A stretch of DNA of 64,000 nucleotides from Hymenobacter latericoloratus (GTDB taxonomy: Bacteria; Bacteroidota; Bacteroidia; Cytophagales; Hymenobacteraceae), in contig NZ_JACHNV010000010.1 of NCBI RefSeq assembly GCF_014199535.1, positions 1 to 64,000 of the forward strand. The letters are read 5' to 3'. Within the stretch, counting starts at the first letter, position 1. Each line of letters opens with the position of its first letter. The notes below the pieces were generated by a model. It had not been told where the DNA came from. It searched no databases and saw only the letters and a list, made by a program, of their open reading frames with translations. The translations under genes were made by a program, and so were the position numbers. Shown piece by piece: positions 34,138 through 43,596 of this stretch.

Positions 34138-35361
34138 ATGCACGTACACCCTGCTTCCCATCACCAAGTGCTCATCATCGGGGGCGGCAACGCCGGCCTC
34201 TCGGTGGCCGCCCAGCTGCTGCTCGCTGACCGCCGCCTGCACGTCACTATCCTCGAACCCAGCGCCAAGCACTACTACCAGCCGGCCTGGACGCTGGTAG
34301 GCGGTGGGGCCTATGACATCCGTGACACGGAGCGCAACGAGGCCGACTTCATTCCCCAGGGCGCTACCTGGCTGCAGGACGCGGCGGCTTCCTTCGAGCC
34401 CGACGTCAACGTGGTAGTCACGGCCAGCGGCCAGCGCCTGGGCTACGACTACCTCATCGTGGCCCCGGGCATTCAGCTGGACTGGCACAAGATTAAAGGG
34501 GCTAAAGAAGCGCTGGGCAAGAACGGCGTGTGCTCTAACTACGGCTACGAGCTGGCCCCCTACACCTGGGAGTGCGTGAAGAATTTCCAGGGCGGCACGG
34601 CCCTATTCTCGGCCCCGAACACGCCCGTCAAGTGCGGCGGCGCGCCCCAGAAAATCATGTACTTGGCCAGTGACAACTGGCGCAAGCGCGGCGTGCTCCG
34701 CAAAGCCGATGTGCGGTTCACAACCGGCGGTGGGGTATTATTTGGGGTCAAGGTCTTCGCCGATGCCCTGCAAAAGGTGGTCAACCGCTACGGCATCAAG
34801 ACCGACTTTCTGCACAACCTGAAGGAAATCCGCGGGGAGCAGCGCGAAGCGGTGTATGACGTGTATAAGGACGGTCAGGTGGTGGGTGAGGTCACCAAGC
34901 ACTTCGACCTGCTGCACGTGGTGCCCCCCATGAGCGCCCCGGATTTCATCAAGAACAGCCCCCTGGCCGTGCCCGGCAACCCGCTGGGCTGGGTGGACGT
35001 GGACAAGCACACGCTGCGACACGTGCGCTACGCCAACATCTTCGGGCTGGGCGACGCCACCTCCACGCCCAATGCCAAAACCGGCGCGGCCGTGCGCAAG
35101 CAGGTGCCCGTGGTGGTTAAAAATCTGTTGTCGCTGCTGCGCGGGCAGCAGTTGGCCGGCAACCCGCCCTACAACGGCTATGGCTCCTGCCCGCTGGTAA
35201 CGGGCTACGGCAAGCTAATTCTGGCCGAGTTCGACTACGACAACAACCCTACCCCCAGCTTCCCCATCGACCAGGCCCAGGAGCGGTTTTCCATGTGGCT
35301 GCTCAAGCGCTACGCTCTGCCGTGGCTGTATTGGAACAAAATTCTGGCCGGCAAAGCCTAA
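34138..35361 (+). CDS. sqr: sulfide:quinone oxidoreductase (SQOR type)
   Basis: A 407-residue FAD enzyme that oxidises sulfide and passes electrons to the quinone pool. The dinucleotide site is VLIIGGGNAGLSVAAQLL (about 11-28). The two redox cysteines known from human SQOR are both present: VKCGGAPQKI (Cys166) and GSCPLVTGYG (about Cys352). Further cysteines are at 132 and 146. NIFGLGDATSTPNAKTGAAVRKQ is the second FAD contact. With the persulfide dioxygenase and rhodaneses upstream it completes a sulfide to sulfite/thiosulfate route. Start ATG at 34138. Confidence 0.92.
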   Translation: MHVHPASHHQVLIIGGGNAGLSVAAQLLLADRRLHVTILEPSAKHYYQPAWTLVGGGAYDIRDTERNEADFIPQGATWLQDAAASFEPDVNVVVTASGQRLGYDYLIVAPGIQLDWHKIKGAKEALGKNGVCSNYGYELAPYTWECVKNFQGGTALFSAPNTPVKCGGAPQKIMYLASDNWRKRGVLRKADVRFTTGGGVLFGVKVFADALQKVVNRYGIKTDFLHNLKEIRGEQREAVYDVYKDGQVVGEVTKHFDLLHVVPPMSAPDFIKNSPLAVPGNPLGWVDVDKHTLRHVRYANIFGLGDATSTPNAKTGAAVRKQVPVVVKNLLSLLRGQQLAGNPPYNGYGSCPLVTGYGKLILAEFDYDNNPTPSFPIDQAQERFSMWLLKRYALPWLYWNKILAGKA

Positions 35362-35383
35362 CCGTTTCACGTTAGTCAGCATT

Positions 35384-35418
35384 CCCGCCTATCGGCCGAG
35401 GTCTGGCCGATAGGCGGG
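35384..35418 (+). terminator. strong hairpin after sqr
   Basis: A perfect 14-bp stem, CCCGCCTATCGGCC (35384-35397) with GGCCGATAGGCGGG (35405-35418), loop GAGGTCT. No T-run follows, so it may be a weak terminator or an mRNA-stabilising structure. Confidence 0.55.
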
Positions 35419-35461
35419 GTATCCCTGCCAGCCAACTCCCTAACTCACCCTTTCCCACCTT

Positions 35462-36898
35462 ATGGCTACCACTCTCTCCTTCTTCCAGCTAAATGATGTG
35501 CACGGCTACCTGATTCTGCACCAGGAGCTGTTTTACGGGCCCACCGGCCCTGAGTACCGTCCCTGCGGAGGCTACGCCCGCATTGCCACCCTGCTGCAGC
35601 AGTGGCGCCAGCAGTACCCGGAAAATCTGCTTTTCGACGGGGGCGACACGTTTCACGGCACCCGGCCGGTGGTGGATACACAGGGCGAGATTCTGGTGCC
35701 CATCCTCAACGAGTTGGGCGTGGCCGGTATGACGGCCCACTGGGATTTTGCCTATGGACCAGACCGGCTGCGCCAGTTGGTTAAGCAGCTGAATTACCCC
35801 CTGCTGGCCGCCAATGTGTATGAGAAAGCCTCGGGCGAATTGGTGTATCCGCCGTATCAGGTCTACGAAACGGCTGGCCTACGCGTGGGCGTCATCGGCC
35901 TGGCCTGCCCCATCGTCGACAAGACCATGCCGGCCCATTTCGGTGAGGGCCTGCGCTTCACCGATGGCACGGCGGAGCTACCCCGCTACGTGGCCGAACT
36001 GCGCGGCCCGGAGCGCGTCGACTTGGTAGTATTGCTTTCTCACTGCGGCTTCCCCCAGGACGTGGCCCTGCTGCAGGCGCACCCCGGCGTGGACGTGTGC
36101 CTGAGCAGCCACACCCACAACCGCCTCTACGAGCCCTTCCGCGCGGGCGACTGTCTGGTAATGCAGTCCGGGGCCCACGGTTCCTTTGTCGGCCGCCTCA
36201 CGCTCACCGTGGAAAACGGCCGCGTCACCGCCTACGACCATGAGTTGCGGGAAGTCAGCGCGGACCTGACGCCCGACCCGGCTCTGCAGGCGCGCATCGA
36301 CGCGGCCCTGCTGCCCTATGCCAGCCTGCGTGAGGTGGTGGGCGTCACCGCCACCGGGCTTCACCGGGGCACGTCGGTGGAATGCCCGGCCGACGATTTT
36401 CTGTTGGCCAGCATCCGGGCGCTGGTGCCCGCCGACCTGTACTTCTCCAACGGCTGGCGCTACGGTGCTCCCATTCCCCCCGGCCCGGTGCAGCTCAACG
36501 ACCTCTACGATCTGGTGCCGATGGACCCGGAGATTGAAACGGTCGAGCTCAGTGGCGCGGAGTTGCGCCAGATGCTGGAGAAGAACCTCGAGGGCACCTA
36601 CAGCCAGGACCCGCTGCACCAGATGGGCGGCTACGTAAAGCGGGCCCTGGGACTGAAAGCGTACTTCAAAGCTGAGAACCCCAAGGGTAGCCGCTTGCAA
36701 ACCGTGTTTATAAAAGACCAGCCTCTGGATCCGGAACGGACCTATAAGGCCGCGTATATCACCTCACAGGGCGTACCGCTCCAGTATGGCCGCAACCGCC
36801 GCAAAACCGGGCAGCATATAGTGGCCGTTATGCGGGCATACTTAACCCAGCACCGGCCCATGGTTGTGCATCCGCACGCGACGTTCGTAGTGGTATAA
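35462..36898 (+). CDS. SoxB-like metallophosphatase/5'-nucleotidase family hydrolase
   Basis: A 478-residue protein of the 5'-nucleotidase family. The metal motifs are NDVHG (11-15), DGGDTF, LSHCG and SSHTHN. Where nucleotidases have GNHEFDYG it has MTAHWDFAYG (about 89-98), which closely resembles the MTGHWEFTYG stretch of SoxB, the thiosulfohydrolase of the Sox system. There is no signal peptide, whereas SoxB is periplasmic, and no SoxYZ carrier is present here. It may hydrolyse a cytosolic sulfate ester, thiosulfonate or nucleotide. Placement 100 bp after sqr supports a sulfur role. Confidence 0.75.
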   Translation: MATTLSFFQLNDVHGYLILHQELFYGPTGPEYRPCGGYARIATLLQQWRQQYPENLLFDGGDTFHGTRPVVDTQGEILVPILNELGVAGMTAHWDFAYGPDRLRQLVKQLNYPLLAANVYEKASGELVYPPYQVYETAGLRVGVIGLACPIVDKTMPAHFGEGLRFTDGTAELPRYVAELRGPERVDLVVLLSHCGFPQDVALLQAHPGVDVCLSSHTHNRLYEPFRAGDCLVMQSGAHGSFVGRLTLTVENGRVTAYDHELREVSADLTPDPALQARIDAALLPYASLREVVGVTATGLHRGTSVECPADDFLLASIRALVPADLYFSNGWRYGAPIPPGPVQLNDLYDLVPMDPEIETVELSGAELRQMLEKNLEGTYSQDPLHQMGGYVKRALGLKAYFKAENPKGSRLQTVFIKDQPLDPERTYKAAYITSQGVPLQYGRNRRKTGQHIVAVMRAYLTQHRPMVVHPHATFVVV

Positions 36899-36937
36899 TG
36901 CCCGGGGTAGCCCGGGCCTCCGCTTTACTGCTTCCGC

Positions 36938-37237
36938 ATGCCTGCATTTCCTTCATTACCGCCCAACTATGACCAGCAGGGCCTGGCCGCGGCCCGCACC
37001 CGCATGGCCAATGAGCGTACGTTTCTCACCTACGTGCGCACCAGTCTGGCTATGCTGGGCTTCGGTCTGGCCCTGATTCAGCTTCATCCGGTGCGCGCCG
37101 GGTCGTTGGGCTACTGGGCGGTTGGTGCTGCCGGCGTTGTGCTGCTCACCGGGTGGCTACGCTTCCGGATGCGGCAGCGGGAAATTGAAGAGTGTCGGAT
37201 AGCAGTCAATGCTTCTGCAACTAGCCTGCCTCGTTAG
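36938..37237 (+). CDS. DUF202 family membrane protein (YidH-like)
   Basis: A 99-residue protein with the family signature RTRMANERTFLTYVRTSLAMLGFGLAL (about 21-47) and two membrane helices. Function unknown. It closes the sulfur island; the next genes on the right are convergent transfer genes. Confidence 0.85.
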   Translation: MPAFPSLPPNYDQQGLAAARTRMANERTFLTYVRTSLAMLGFGLALIQLHPVRAGSLGYWAVGAAGVVLLTGWLRFRMRQREIEECRIAVNASATSLPR

Positions 37238-37273
37238 CTAGTGAACTTCTCGACGCCCGGCACCTGGCAACCC

Positions 37274-39346
37274 CTACCACCGGGGGCTGGTCCGGGGACG
37301 GTTTTCCGGAACTGGGGGCTTGGGCGCATGTAGCAGCTGCGCCGCTTGGCGCAACTGCAGTACGGCGGGGCTGGCTTTCAGCGTGTCCAGCGTATCCACC
37401 ACCGCCAGAACCCTTGCGACATTCTCTTGGTTGATACCCGTCAGCGCCGGCCGGGTCAGCAGCTGCTTGCTGACTTCCTGCAGCCGGGCGGCCTCCAAGC
37501 CGGCGGCGCACACGCGCAGCTCGCGGACTACCTGCCGCGCCGCCTCGATGAAGTCCTGACGGGCCTGATCACGGGCGGGGGAGTCACTGGGCCGCAATGG
37601 CGGGCCAGCTTGGCGCTCCTGCTCCCGGGCGGCGGCCAGCTGCCGGCGCTCCACCGCGTCCTGCCCGGATTCTACCACCGTGACCCGGGGATTCTGCCGG
37701 AGCGCATCCACTGCGTCGCTGATGGCCGGCAACTGGGGTGATTGAACGGGGTAGCGCAGGGTCAGTTCCGTTAGTATTTCGCGGGCTACACCGGGCGGCT
37801 GCCGGGTGGCGTGGTCGATGTGCAGGCCGATGCGCTCCAGATTTTCGCGCAGGGTGGGCAGCAGCGCCGTTTCGTCCCGGCTTTCGCGCAACTCTACCAC
37901 TAGCAGCCGCTCCCCTTGGGTCCGGGCCTCGGCCTGGGCTTGGTGCAGCTGGGCAATCTTCCCGCTGCCACTTATTTCCGGATTGTCCCAGTGCTGCTGG
38001 CCGAAGCCGTATTGGTCCTCGTCCACGTCACCCAGCTCGCGCCGCACCACCTGCTGCAGCTGGTCCTGCTTTAGATCCTGGTTCCAGTCCTTGCCCTGGC
38101 TTTTCACGAGTTCCACCCGGTGCTCGAAGGCCAGCGTCTGGCTGGCCGCCTGATTGAAGGCGTGCAGCGCCCCCGGGCTCATGGGCAGGTGAAACTGGTA
38201 GGTGTGGGCGCCCAGCTTCTGAGAGTGTATTAGCTCATCGCGCAGGGTCGGGCTCGTGGCCGGCGTACCGGGGGCTCCATTAGCCTGACTGAACTGCTGA
38301 CTCGTCTGCTCGTTGTAAGCCTGCAGCCGCCGGCTCAATGCCTGCACGCCGGCCGGCTGGGGCGCCACGATTTCGACGGTCAGTTGGTGCTCATGCTCGC
38401 GCACCACTTTCATCGGATTCTGGTCGCTGGCCAGGCCTGCCAAGAGCCGCGTGTCGAAATGGTGCCCCTGGGTGTCATTGTCAAAGGCAGCCCGGATGGC
38501 CGGAATCTGCTCCTCGCGCAGCAGCCGTTTCAACTCGAAAATCTTATTCTGGGTGAGCGTGCCGGCGGTGGAAGCGTAGAGGGCGCTTTCCTGGGGGTGC
38601 AGCTGCGCATAGGAAAGCGTATCGAGGGCTGACTCGCTGACTACGAGCACCGCCGCCGGCCGGCCCTCGGGCAGCCGGCTCAGCCACAAGGAGCGGGAAA
38701 ACTGGCTTTCCGGCGCCTGCCCCTTGAAGCCTGCGCCTTTCAGTTCCAGTCCCACTACCCGCCCCTCGTGGTAGGCCGGGAAGGCCGTGTTGACGTAGGT
38801 TTTGGGCGGCAGCCCGGCCCGCTGCACGGTGTGCCGGTGGTTGAGTATGCGCCCGACGAACTGCGGGTGCCGCAGCGTAGCTAGGCTGATGCCCCGCCCT
38901 TCGAGGTAGGTGGTGTCTTCCAGCGGCCGGCAGTCCTTAGTGAAGATGCTGTGGAACTTCTCGCCGGGCGCGGTTTCGGCAATAGGTGGCAAATCGAGCC
39001 GGGGCCGCTGCGGCTCGGGCAGGCTCAGGTAGGCGCGGAAGTGGTCGTTGACTGCCTGCCACAGAGTACGACCCGGCAGCTGGGCAATGCCAGCAATTCG
39101 TCCCGAGCTTACCCGGTTCTTCATCCAGTCGATGACGCTGCCCTTGTCGCGGTCATCCTGGGCGTTGAAATACATCCAGTCACCGCCCCGGCCCTTAAAC
39201 ACGACCAGGGTATCGTCGCCCTCGAATACATGCCACTTGCCTCGGCCCAACTGCTCGCCTTTTTTCAGGGTGTAGCCGAAATGGCTCAGCAGCTCGGGCA
39301 ACTCCACCCGCTCCTTGATTTTTTGAAAAGTCAGCTCGTGTTCCAT
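37274..39346 (-). CDS. Toprim/DUF3991 primase-like mobilisation protein
   Basis: A 690-residue protein. The N-terminus (FQKIKERVELPELLSHFGY, then WYFNAQDDRDKGSVIDWMKNR-like) resembles a degenerate primase zinc/DNA-binding region. The Toprim core is VLVVSESALDTLSYAQLHP (catalytic Glu) and RAAFDNDTQGHHFDTRLL (Asp-x-Asp). The C-terminal 300 residues are helical and charged. Such proteins occur on Bacteroidota plasmids beside mob genes and may prime the transferred strand. It is the last gene of the minus-strand mob operon. Confidence 0.8.
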   Translation of the reverse strand: MEHELTFQKIKERVELPELLSHFGYTLKKGEQLGRGKWHVFEGDDTLVVFKGRGGDWMYFNAQDDRDKGSVIDWMKNRVSSGRIAGIAQLPGRTLWQAVNDHFRAYLSLPEPQRPRLDLPPIAETAPGEKFHSIFTKDCRPLEDTTYLEGRGISLATLRHPQFVGRILNHRHTVQRAGLPPKTYVNTAFPAYHEGRVVGLELKGAGFKGQAPESQFSRSLWLSRLPEGRPAAVLVVSESALDTLSYAQLHPQESALYASTAGTLTQNKIFELKRLLREEQIPAIRAAFDNDTQGHHFDTRLLAGLASDQNPMKVVREHEHQLTVEIVAPQPAGVQALSRRLQAYNEQTSQQFSQANGAPGTPATSPTLRDELIHSQKLGAHTYQFHLPMSPGALHAFNQAASQTLAFEHRVELVKSQGKDWNQDLKQDQLQQVVRRELGDVDEDQYGFGQQHWDNPEISGSGKIAQLHQAQAEARTQGERLLVVELRESRDETALLPTLRENLERIGLHIDHATRQPPGVAREILTELTLRYPVQSPQLPAISDAVDALRQNPRVTVVESGQDAVERRQLAAAREQERQAGPPLRPSDSPARDQARQDFIEAARQVVRELRVCAAGLEAARLQEVSKQLLTRPALTGINQENVARVLAVVDTLDTLKASPAVLQLRQAAQLLHAPKPPVPENRPRTSPRW

Positions 39347-39451
39347 GGCTTGGGGATGGGTTAGACCGGGGGCAGCCCAGAAAAAAGAAGCCCGGAAAAG
39401 AGCTTCCGGGCTTGGGGTGAATAGATGATGGCGTGGAAGCAGTTGGCCCGC

Positions 39452-41251
39452 TTAGTGGCGCGGCCCCCGGGTTTTCACCTGCGTCGTTTGCTCCTTGGCC
39501 GGCGTGGCCACCACCGTCTTGGTAGCACCCGGTACCGCTTGCTGCACCTGCGGCGCCTGGCGCTGGATTAGCTCATGCGCGGCGGGGCGCACCTCGATGC
39601 AGGCCTTAGCAGCATTTACCTGCACGGTGCCGTCGAATTGCCGGCCACCGTCGCCGCTGGCCATGCCGGCCAGGGCCACGACTTTGCCCTCGCGCAGGTC
39701 GTGGCTCTGCTCGGGCGTGAGCTTGACGCCGGCAATAGTATCGTGCAGCGTCACCTTGTCTTCGGGCAGAATCACTACTTTGTTCATGGTCTTATCCACG
39801 GCCACGTAGCCGTTGTAGGTGCGGCCCTGCTCATCCTTTAGGCCGCGCAGCAGGCCGGCGTTGCCCTCGGCTTCCAGCCGCTGCCGCTGCTCGGGCGTGA
39901 ATGGCAGCCCTCCAATCTCATTGGGAATCACCAACCGGGCCTGGGGCAACTCCATTTTCAGGGTGGCCGTGCCGTCAGCTTCGCGGCGCAGCACCATCTT
40001 CCCCGCAAACCGAACGGGGTCCTGATCCGGCCGGCCCGTCACCTGCATGGCCAGCAGGTCGGTTTGCCGCCCGCTCAGCAGCTTTTCCAGCTGCCCGCTC
40101 TGCTCCAGCATCTGCAGGGTCAGGCCCAGCGAAGCCAGCACCTGCTGCGGCACGTCGCTGGCCTGGAATGGCGGGGCACTGGGGGCCGGCGGGGCTACCA
40201 CCTCGGCCGGAGCCGGCTTGCCGGCGTCGGCGACGGCCACTGCGTGGGCACCTAGGGCAGCTGGCGCCTGGTCGGGCAGAACTTCCGCCTGGGCAGTACC
40301 TGCCTTGCGAAGCAGGCGCGCCTGCAAATCCTGGCGGGTTTGCTCGTAGTCCACTTCCAGGTGCTGCCGGGTCTTTGGGCCGCCGTTCAGATGGGCGTAG
40401 AAGTTCTTCAGAAAGGCTGACGCCGGGTTGCCGCTGGTGTCAATGTCAAAAATGCTTTTCCCGTCGCGCAGCACCTGCTCGGTGGTCTTGCCCTGCTGCT
40501 GGGCCAGCTGCTGCACGCGCTGCTCGGCTGCGGCCTGCTGCCCCTGCTCCGGGACGGTTAGCGCGTGCTTGGGCACGGCCGCGAGCTGGGCGCTCAGCGC
40601 GTCCCACTGCCCGGCGCCGAATGCCTGCCGCACCTGCTTGCTGCGCGGGGGCTCATAGCTGTCATCGTAGCCCGCCTCCTGCCGGCGGGCGGCCGCCTGC
40701 TCCGGGTTTTCCATCACGCCCACGCCATTCCCTATCTGCCGGAAGCCCTGTAATGTCGCCTCCAGCTGACCCAGTTTGTTGGATTCGGGGTCGTAGCTGA
40801 CCGCAAAGCCCCCCGTGAGTTTGCCCGCCGGGTTACGCTCGAACTGCAGTGCGCCCACGGCCACGCCGGCTTCCCGGAGTTGGTCGAGGTAAGCGCGCAT
40901 TTCCAGCAGCGGGGCTACCTCATCGCCCTTCTGCTGCCAGGTGATGCGCAATTCGCCCACGGGCGCTGTAGCCATTGCATCGGTAGCAGGGTCGGCAGTG
41001 GGGGCCTCCTGCCCCTCCCTTACCGCTGTGGTCTGCGCCTGCGGGCCCTTGCTCGGCTGCTCATCGGGTGTCAACGCCGCAGGAGCTGTATCCCCGGCCG
41101 GCGCAACGCCTGGAGGTAGGGCCACCTCCTCGGCCTGGGGTACGGGTAGCGGCGGGGTTTGCGCCTGCCCAGTAGTCAAAGATTCGTTTGCGTCGCTGGC
41201 CTTTATCTGGGGCAACGACGCTGGGGTCATCTCGTCATCTTGCTCAGCCAT
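39452..41251 (-). CDS. DUF3945 domain protein of mobilisation region
   Basis: A 599-residue cytosolic protein. It starts at ATG 41251 (AEQDDEMTPASLPQIKASD). The N-terminal third is acidic and proline-rich. The middle and C-terminus contain the DUF3945-type repeats: LTLQMLEQSGQLEKLLSG, FTPEQRQRLEAEGNAGLLRGL, LTPEQSHDLREGKVVALAGM, each followed by a short strand-rich part. Such proteins are common in Bacteroidota conjugation regions and have no proven function. Confidence 0.8.
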   Translation of the reverse strand: MAEQDDEMTPASLPQIKASDANESLTTGQAQTPPLPVPQAEEVALPPGVAPAGDTAPAALTPDEQPSKGPQAQTTAVREGQEAPTADPATDAMATAPVGELRITWQQKGDEVAPLLEMRAYLDQLREAGVAVGALQFERNPAGKLTGGFAVSYDPESNKLGQLEATLQGFRQIGNGVGVMENPEQAAARRQEAGYDDSYEPPRSKQVRQAFGAGQWDALSAQLAAVPKHALTVPEQGQQAAAEQRVQQLAQQQGKTTEQVLRDGKSIFDIDTSGNPASAFLKNFYAHLNGGPKTRQHLEVDYEQTRQDLQARLLRKAGTAQAEVLPDQAPAALGAHAVAVADAGKPAPAEVVAPPAPSAPPFQASDVPQQVLASLGLTLQMLEQSGQLEKLLSGRQTDLLAMQVTGRPDQDPVRFAGKMVLRREADGTATLKMELPQARLVIPNEIGGLPFTPEQRQRLEAEGNAGLLRGLKDEQGRTYNGYVAVDKTMNKVVILPEDKVTLHDTIAGVKLTPEQSHDLREGKVVALAGMASGDGGRQFDGTVQVNAAKACIEVRPAAHELIQRQAPQVQQAVPGATKTVVATPAKEQTTQVKTRGPRH

Positions 41252-41457
41252 TGGAAAGTGAAATAGAGGAAGGAAAAAGCCACCCTGACCGCTTAGCACG
41301 GGGCCGGGCAGCCCGGAATTCGACTTGTGCAAACCTATCGGCCACCACTAGGCGCGGAGCAGAAACTTGACGAGTGGTCAGAATTGGGGGGGTAAGGTGC
41401 CGGCTGGGTACACGAACGGCATCCTCAGGCAGGCCCACCACCGCACTATAAATGATT

Positions 41458-43467
41458 CTACTGCTCGGCCTTTTCCTTAATCAGATGGCGCAATGCTGGG
41501 TCCTGCTTGATGCGGGTCAGCTCGCGGGCGCATAGCTCTTTCACGTCCGTTTTCACCCGGTTGAAGTTGGCCTTAATCATCTCCTCGGCCTCGTCCTTGC
41601 CCGTAGTCGGATTGATGAAGCTGGTAATATCAGGGATGGGCTGGTAGCCGCTGGCTTCCGCCGCTACGGCCTTCACGTCTACCTGGATGCGGGCGTGAAA
41701 CACCTTCTGGTCGATTTCCTCGCCGAAGTTGTCGGCTACCGCTCCCACGAAATTACCCTGGGTGAGGTTGGCAATGGTGCTGGCCGGAATCATGCTGTCC
41801 ATCTGCGTGGAAAGGCTGGTGCTCGTCTCACGCATGTTGATGCTCAGGCTCTGGCGCCGCTGCAGAATCTTGCCGAACCGCTCGCTTAGCCACTTGCCGC
41901 TATTGCCCGATACCTGCCCGCTGAACACGTTGCCCACCGTGTTCTTGATGACCTCGGCCTCCTTCTGCCCGTAGTCGCGCTCCAGCTGCGAGAAGTCCTG
42001 GAAGCCCAGACAGGTGCTCACCTTGTTGCTGCGGGCCGTGGCAATGAGGTTATCGAGGCCCTTGAAGTAAATGGTGGGCAACTCGTCAATGATCAGCGAC
42101 GACTTGCGCTTGCCCTTCTGGTTGACCAGCTTCACCAGCCGGGCGTTGTAGAGGCCCAGCGCGGCCCCGTAGATGGCTTGGCGCTCGGGGTTGTTGCCCA
42201 CGCACAACACCTTGGGCTCCTCGTTGCTGTTGATGTCGAGCGTAAAGTCGTTGCCCGACATCACCCAGTAGAGCTGGGGCGAAGCCAGCCGGCTCAGCGG
42301 AATCCGGGCGCTGGCAATCTGCCCTTCCAGCTGCTCAATGGCGTCCTTCTGAAAGGCCGATACGAAAGGCTTCACCAGATTCTCAATTTCCGGGTACGAG
42401 GCCAGCACCGGGAAAATCTCCTCGTAGTCGCGGCTCAGAAACTCGATAACGTGGGGAAAGGTGCAGTACTTGCCCTTCTCGAACAGCTTCAGAAACCAGA
42501 TGATGGCCGCCACGAAGTTGATGGGTGACTCCACGAAAAAGTCCCCCTGCTTCTGAATCCAGCTCTTGTTCAGGTTCAGCATGATGGTCGACGCGCTTTC
42601 GTAGGCGTCCACGATGTCGGTCATCAGCTCGGGCAGCAGCGGGTTGCAGCGGTGGCTTTTGCGCGGGTTGTCGAAGTTGATGACATAGAAGCCCACCGGC
42701 CTATCGAACTTGTCCTGGTGACGCAGCAGCGTGTTGTAGCAGATGCGGCTCAGGTCGTCAAACTTGTAGTCGTAGATGTACATGCAGAAGCCCTTGGCTA
42801 GGTGCTGCCGGATAAACTCGTTGATGATGGCAAAGCTCTTGCCCGAGCCGGGCGTGCCCAGCACCATCGTGGCCCGGAACGGATTCACCACGTTTAGCCA
42901 GCCGCGGTGCTTCTTGCCGCGCAGCCAGTACTCGGTGCGCAGATTCACCGAGTACTCGTTTTCCATCAGCCGCTCCTCCTGCGGGAAGCTCTCGTTTTCC
43001 TTGTTGAAGATGTCCTTCAGCAAGTCGTTGTTGAACAGCCGGCTCAGCCACGCGCCGGCACTCAGTAACAGCAGAAAACCGGCCGTCAGCAGTCCGGTGT
43101 AAAGCACCGTCGTCAGCCCGGCTCCCAGCGTCAGCCCGCGCACTGCATCCGCCCCGAAGAGCAGCAGCAGCCCCAGCGCGGCGGAGCCCGCCACCGTCCG
43201 GCCTCTGAGCTCCTGGTTAGCCCGCCCCCGCGTGCCCAGGCAGCTGAGCAGTAAGAATACCACGGCCAGGCTCTTGCTAACCCAGCTGGCTTTGAACAGA
43301 AAGGTATTTCGCGTGAAGCTCTCCAGCAGGTGCTCCACCACTCCCGTCGTCCAGCCCAGAGAGCGGAAGTATCCGAAGCAGTAGTAGTAGATGTTTACAG
43401 CCAGCAGCCCGATGGCAAACAGGCGCATAAACTCCATGATTTTCCGTAACCCCTTTTCGTCGTCCAT
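41458..43467 (-). CDS. type IV secretion coupling protein (TraG/VirD4 family)
   Basis: A 669-residue membrane ATPase that links the relaxosome to the mating pore. Three or four N-terminal helices (to about residue 165) precede the ATPase. Walker A is LGTPGSGKSFAIINEFI (about 205-221), Walker B SLIIDELPTIYFKGLDNLIATARSN, and QDFSQLERDYGQKEAE is the TraG motif. Start ATG at 43467 (DDEKGLRKI). It follows the relaxase on the same strand with about 130 bp between. Confidence 0.9.
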   Translation of the reverse strand: MDDEKGLRKIMEFMRLFAIGLLAVNIYYYCFGYFRSLGWTTGVVEHLLESFTRNTFLFKASWVSKSLAVVFLLLSCLGTRGRANQELRGRTVAGSAALGLLLLFGADAVRGLTLGAGLTTVLYTGLLTAGFLLLLSAGAWLSRLFNNDLLKDIFNKENESFPQEERLMENEYSVNLRTEYWLRGKKHRGWLNVVNPFRATMVLGTPGSGKSFAIINEFIRQHLAKGFCMYIYDYKFDDLSRICYNTLLRHQDKFDRPVGFYVINFDNPRKSHRCNPLLPELMTDIVDAYESASTIMLNLNKSWIQKQGDFFVESPINFVAAIIWFLKLFEKGKYCTFPHVIEFLSRDYEEIFPVLASYPEIENLVKPFVSAFQKDAIEQLEGQIASARIPLSRLASPQLYWVMSGNDFTLDINSNEEPKVLCVGNNPERQAIYGAALGLYNARLVKLVNQKGKRKSSLIIDELPTIYFKGLDNLIATARSNKVSTCLGFQDFSQLERDYGQKEAEVIKNTVGNVFSGQVSGNSGKWLSERFGKILQRRQSLSINMRETSTSLSTQMDSMIPASTIANLTQGNFVGAVADNFGEEIDQKVFHARIQVDVKAVAAEASGYQPIPDITSFINPTTGKDEAEEMIKANFNRVKTDVKELCARELTRIKQDPALRHLIKEKAEQ

Positions 43468-43596
43468 TGCTTGAACCGCTTGGTGAATCAAGCAACTTAC
43501 CGCCCTGCCTTACCTCTGGCACGGATTACTTGACGAGCGGTTCAAAGTCAGCGGTGAGATGCACGCTCAGCACACGAAGGGTGACACCCCCTGCCC

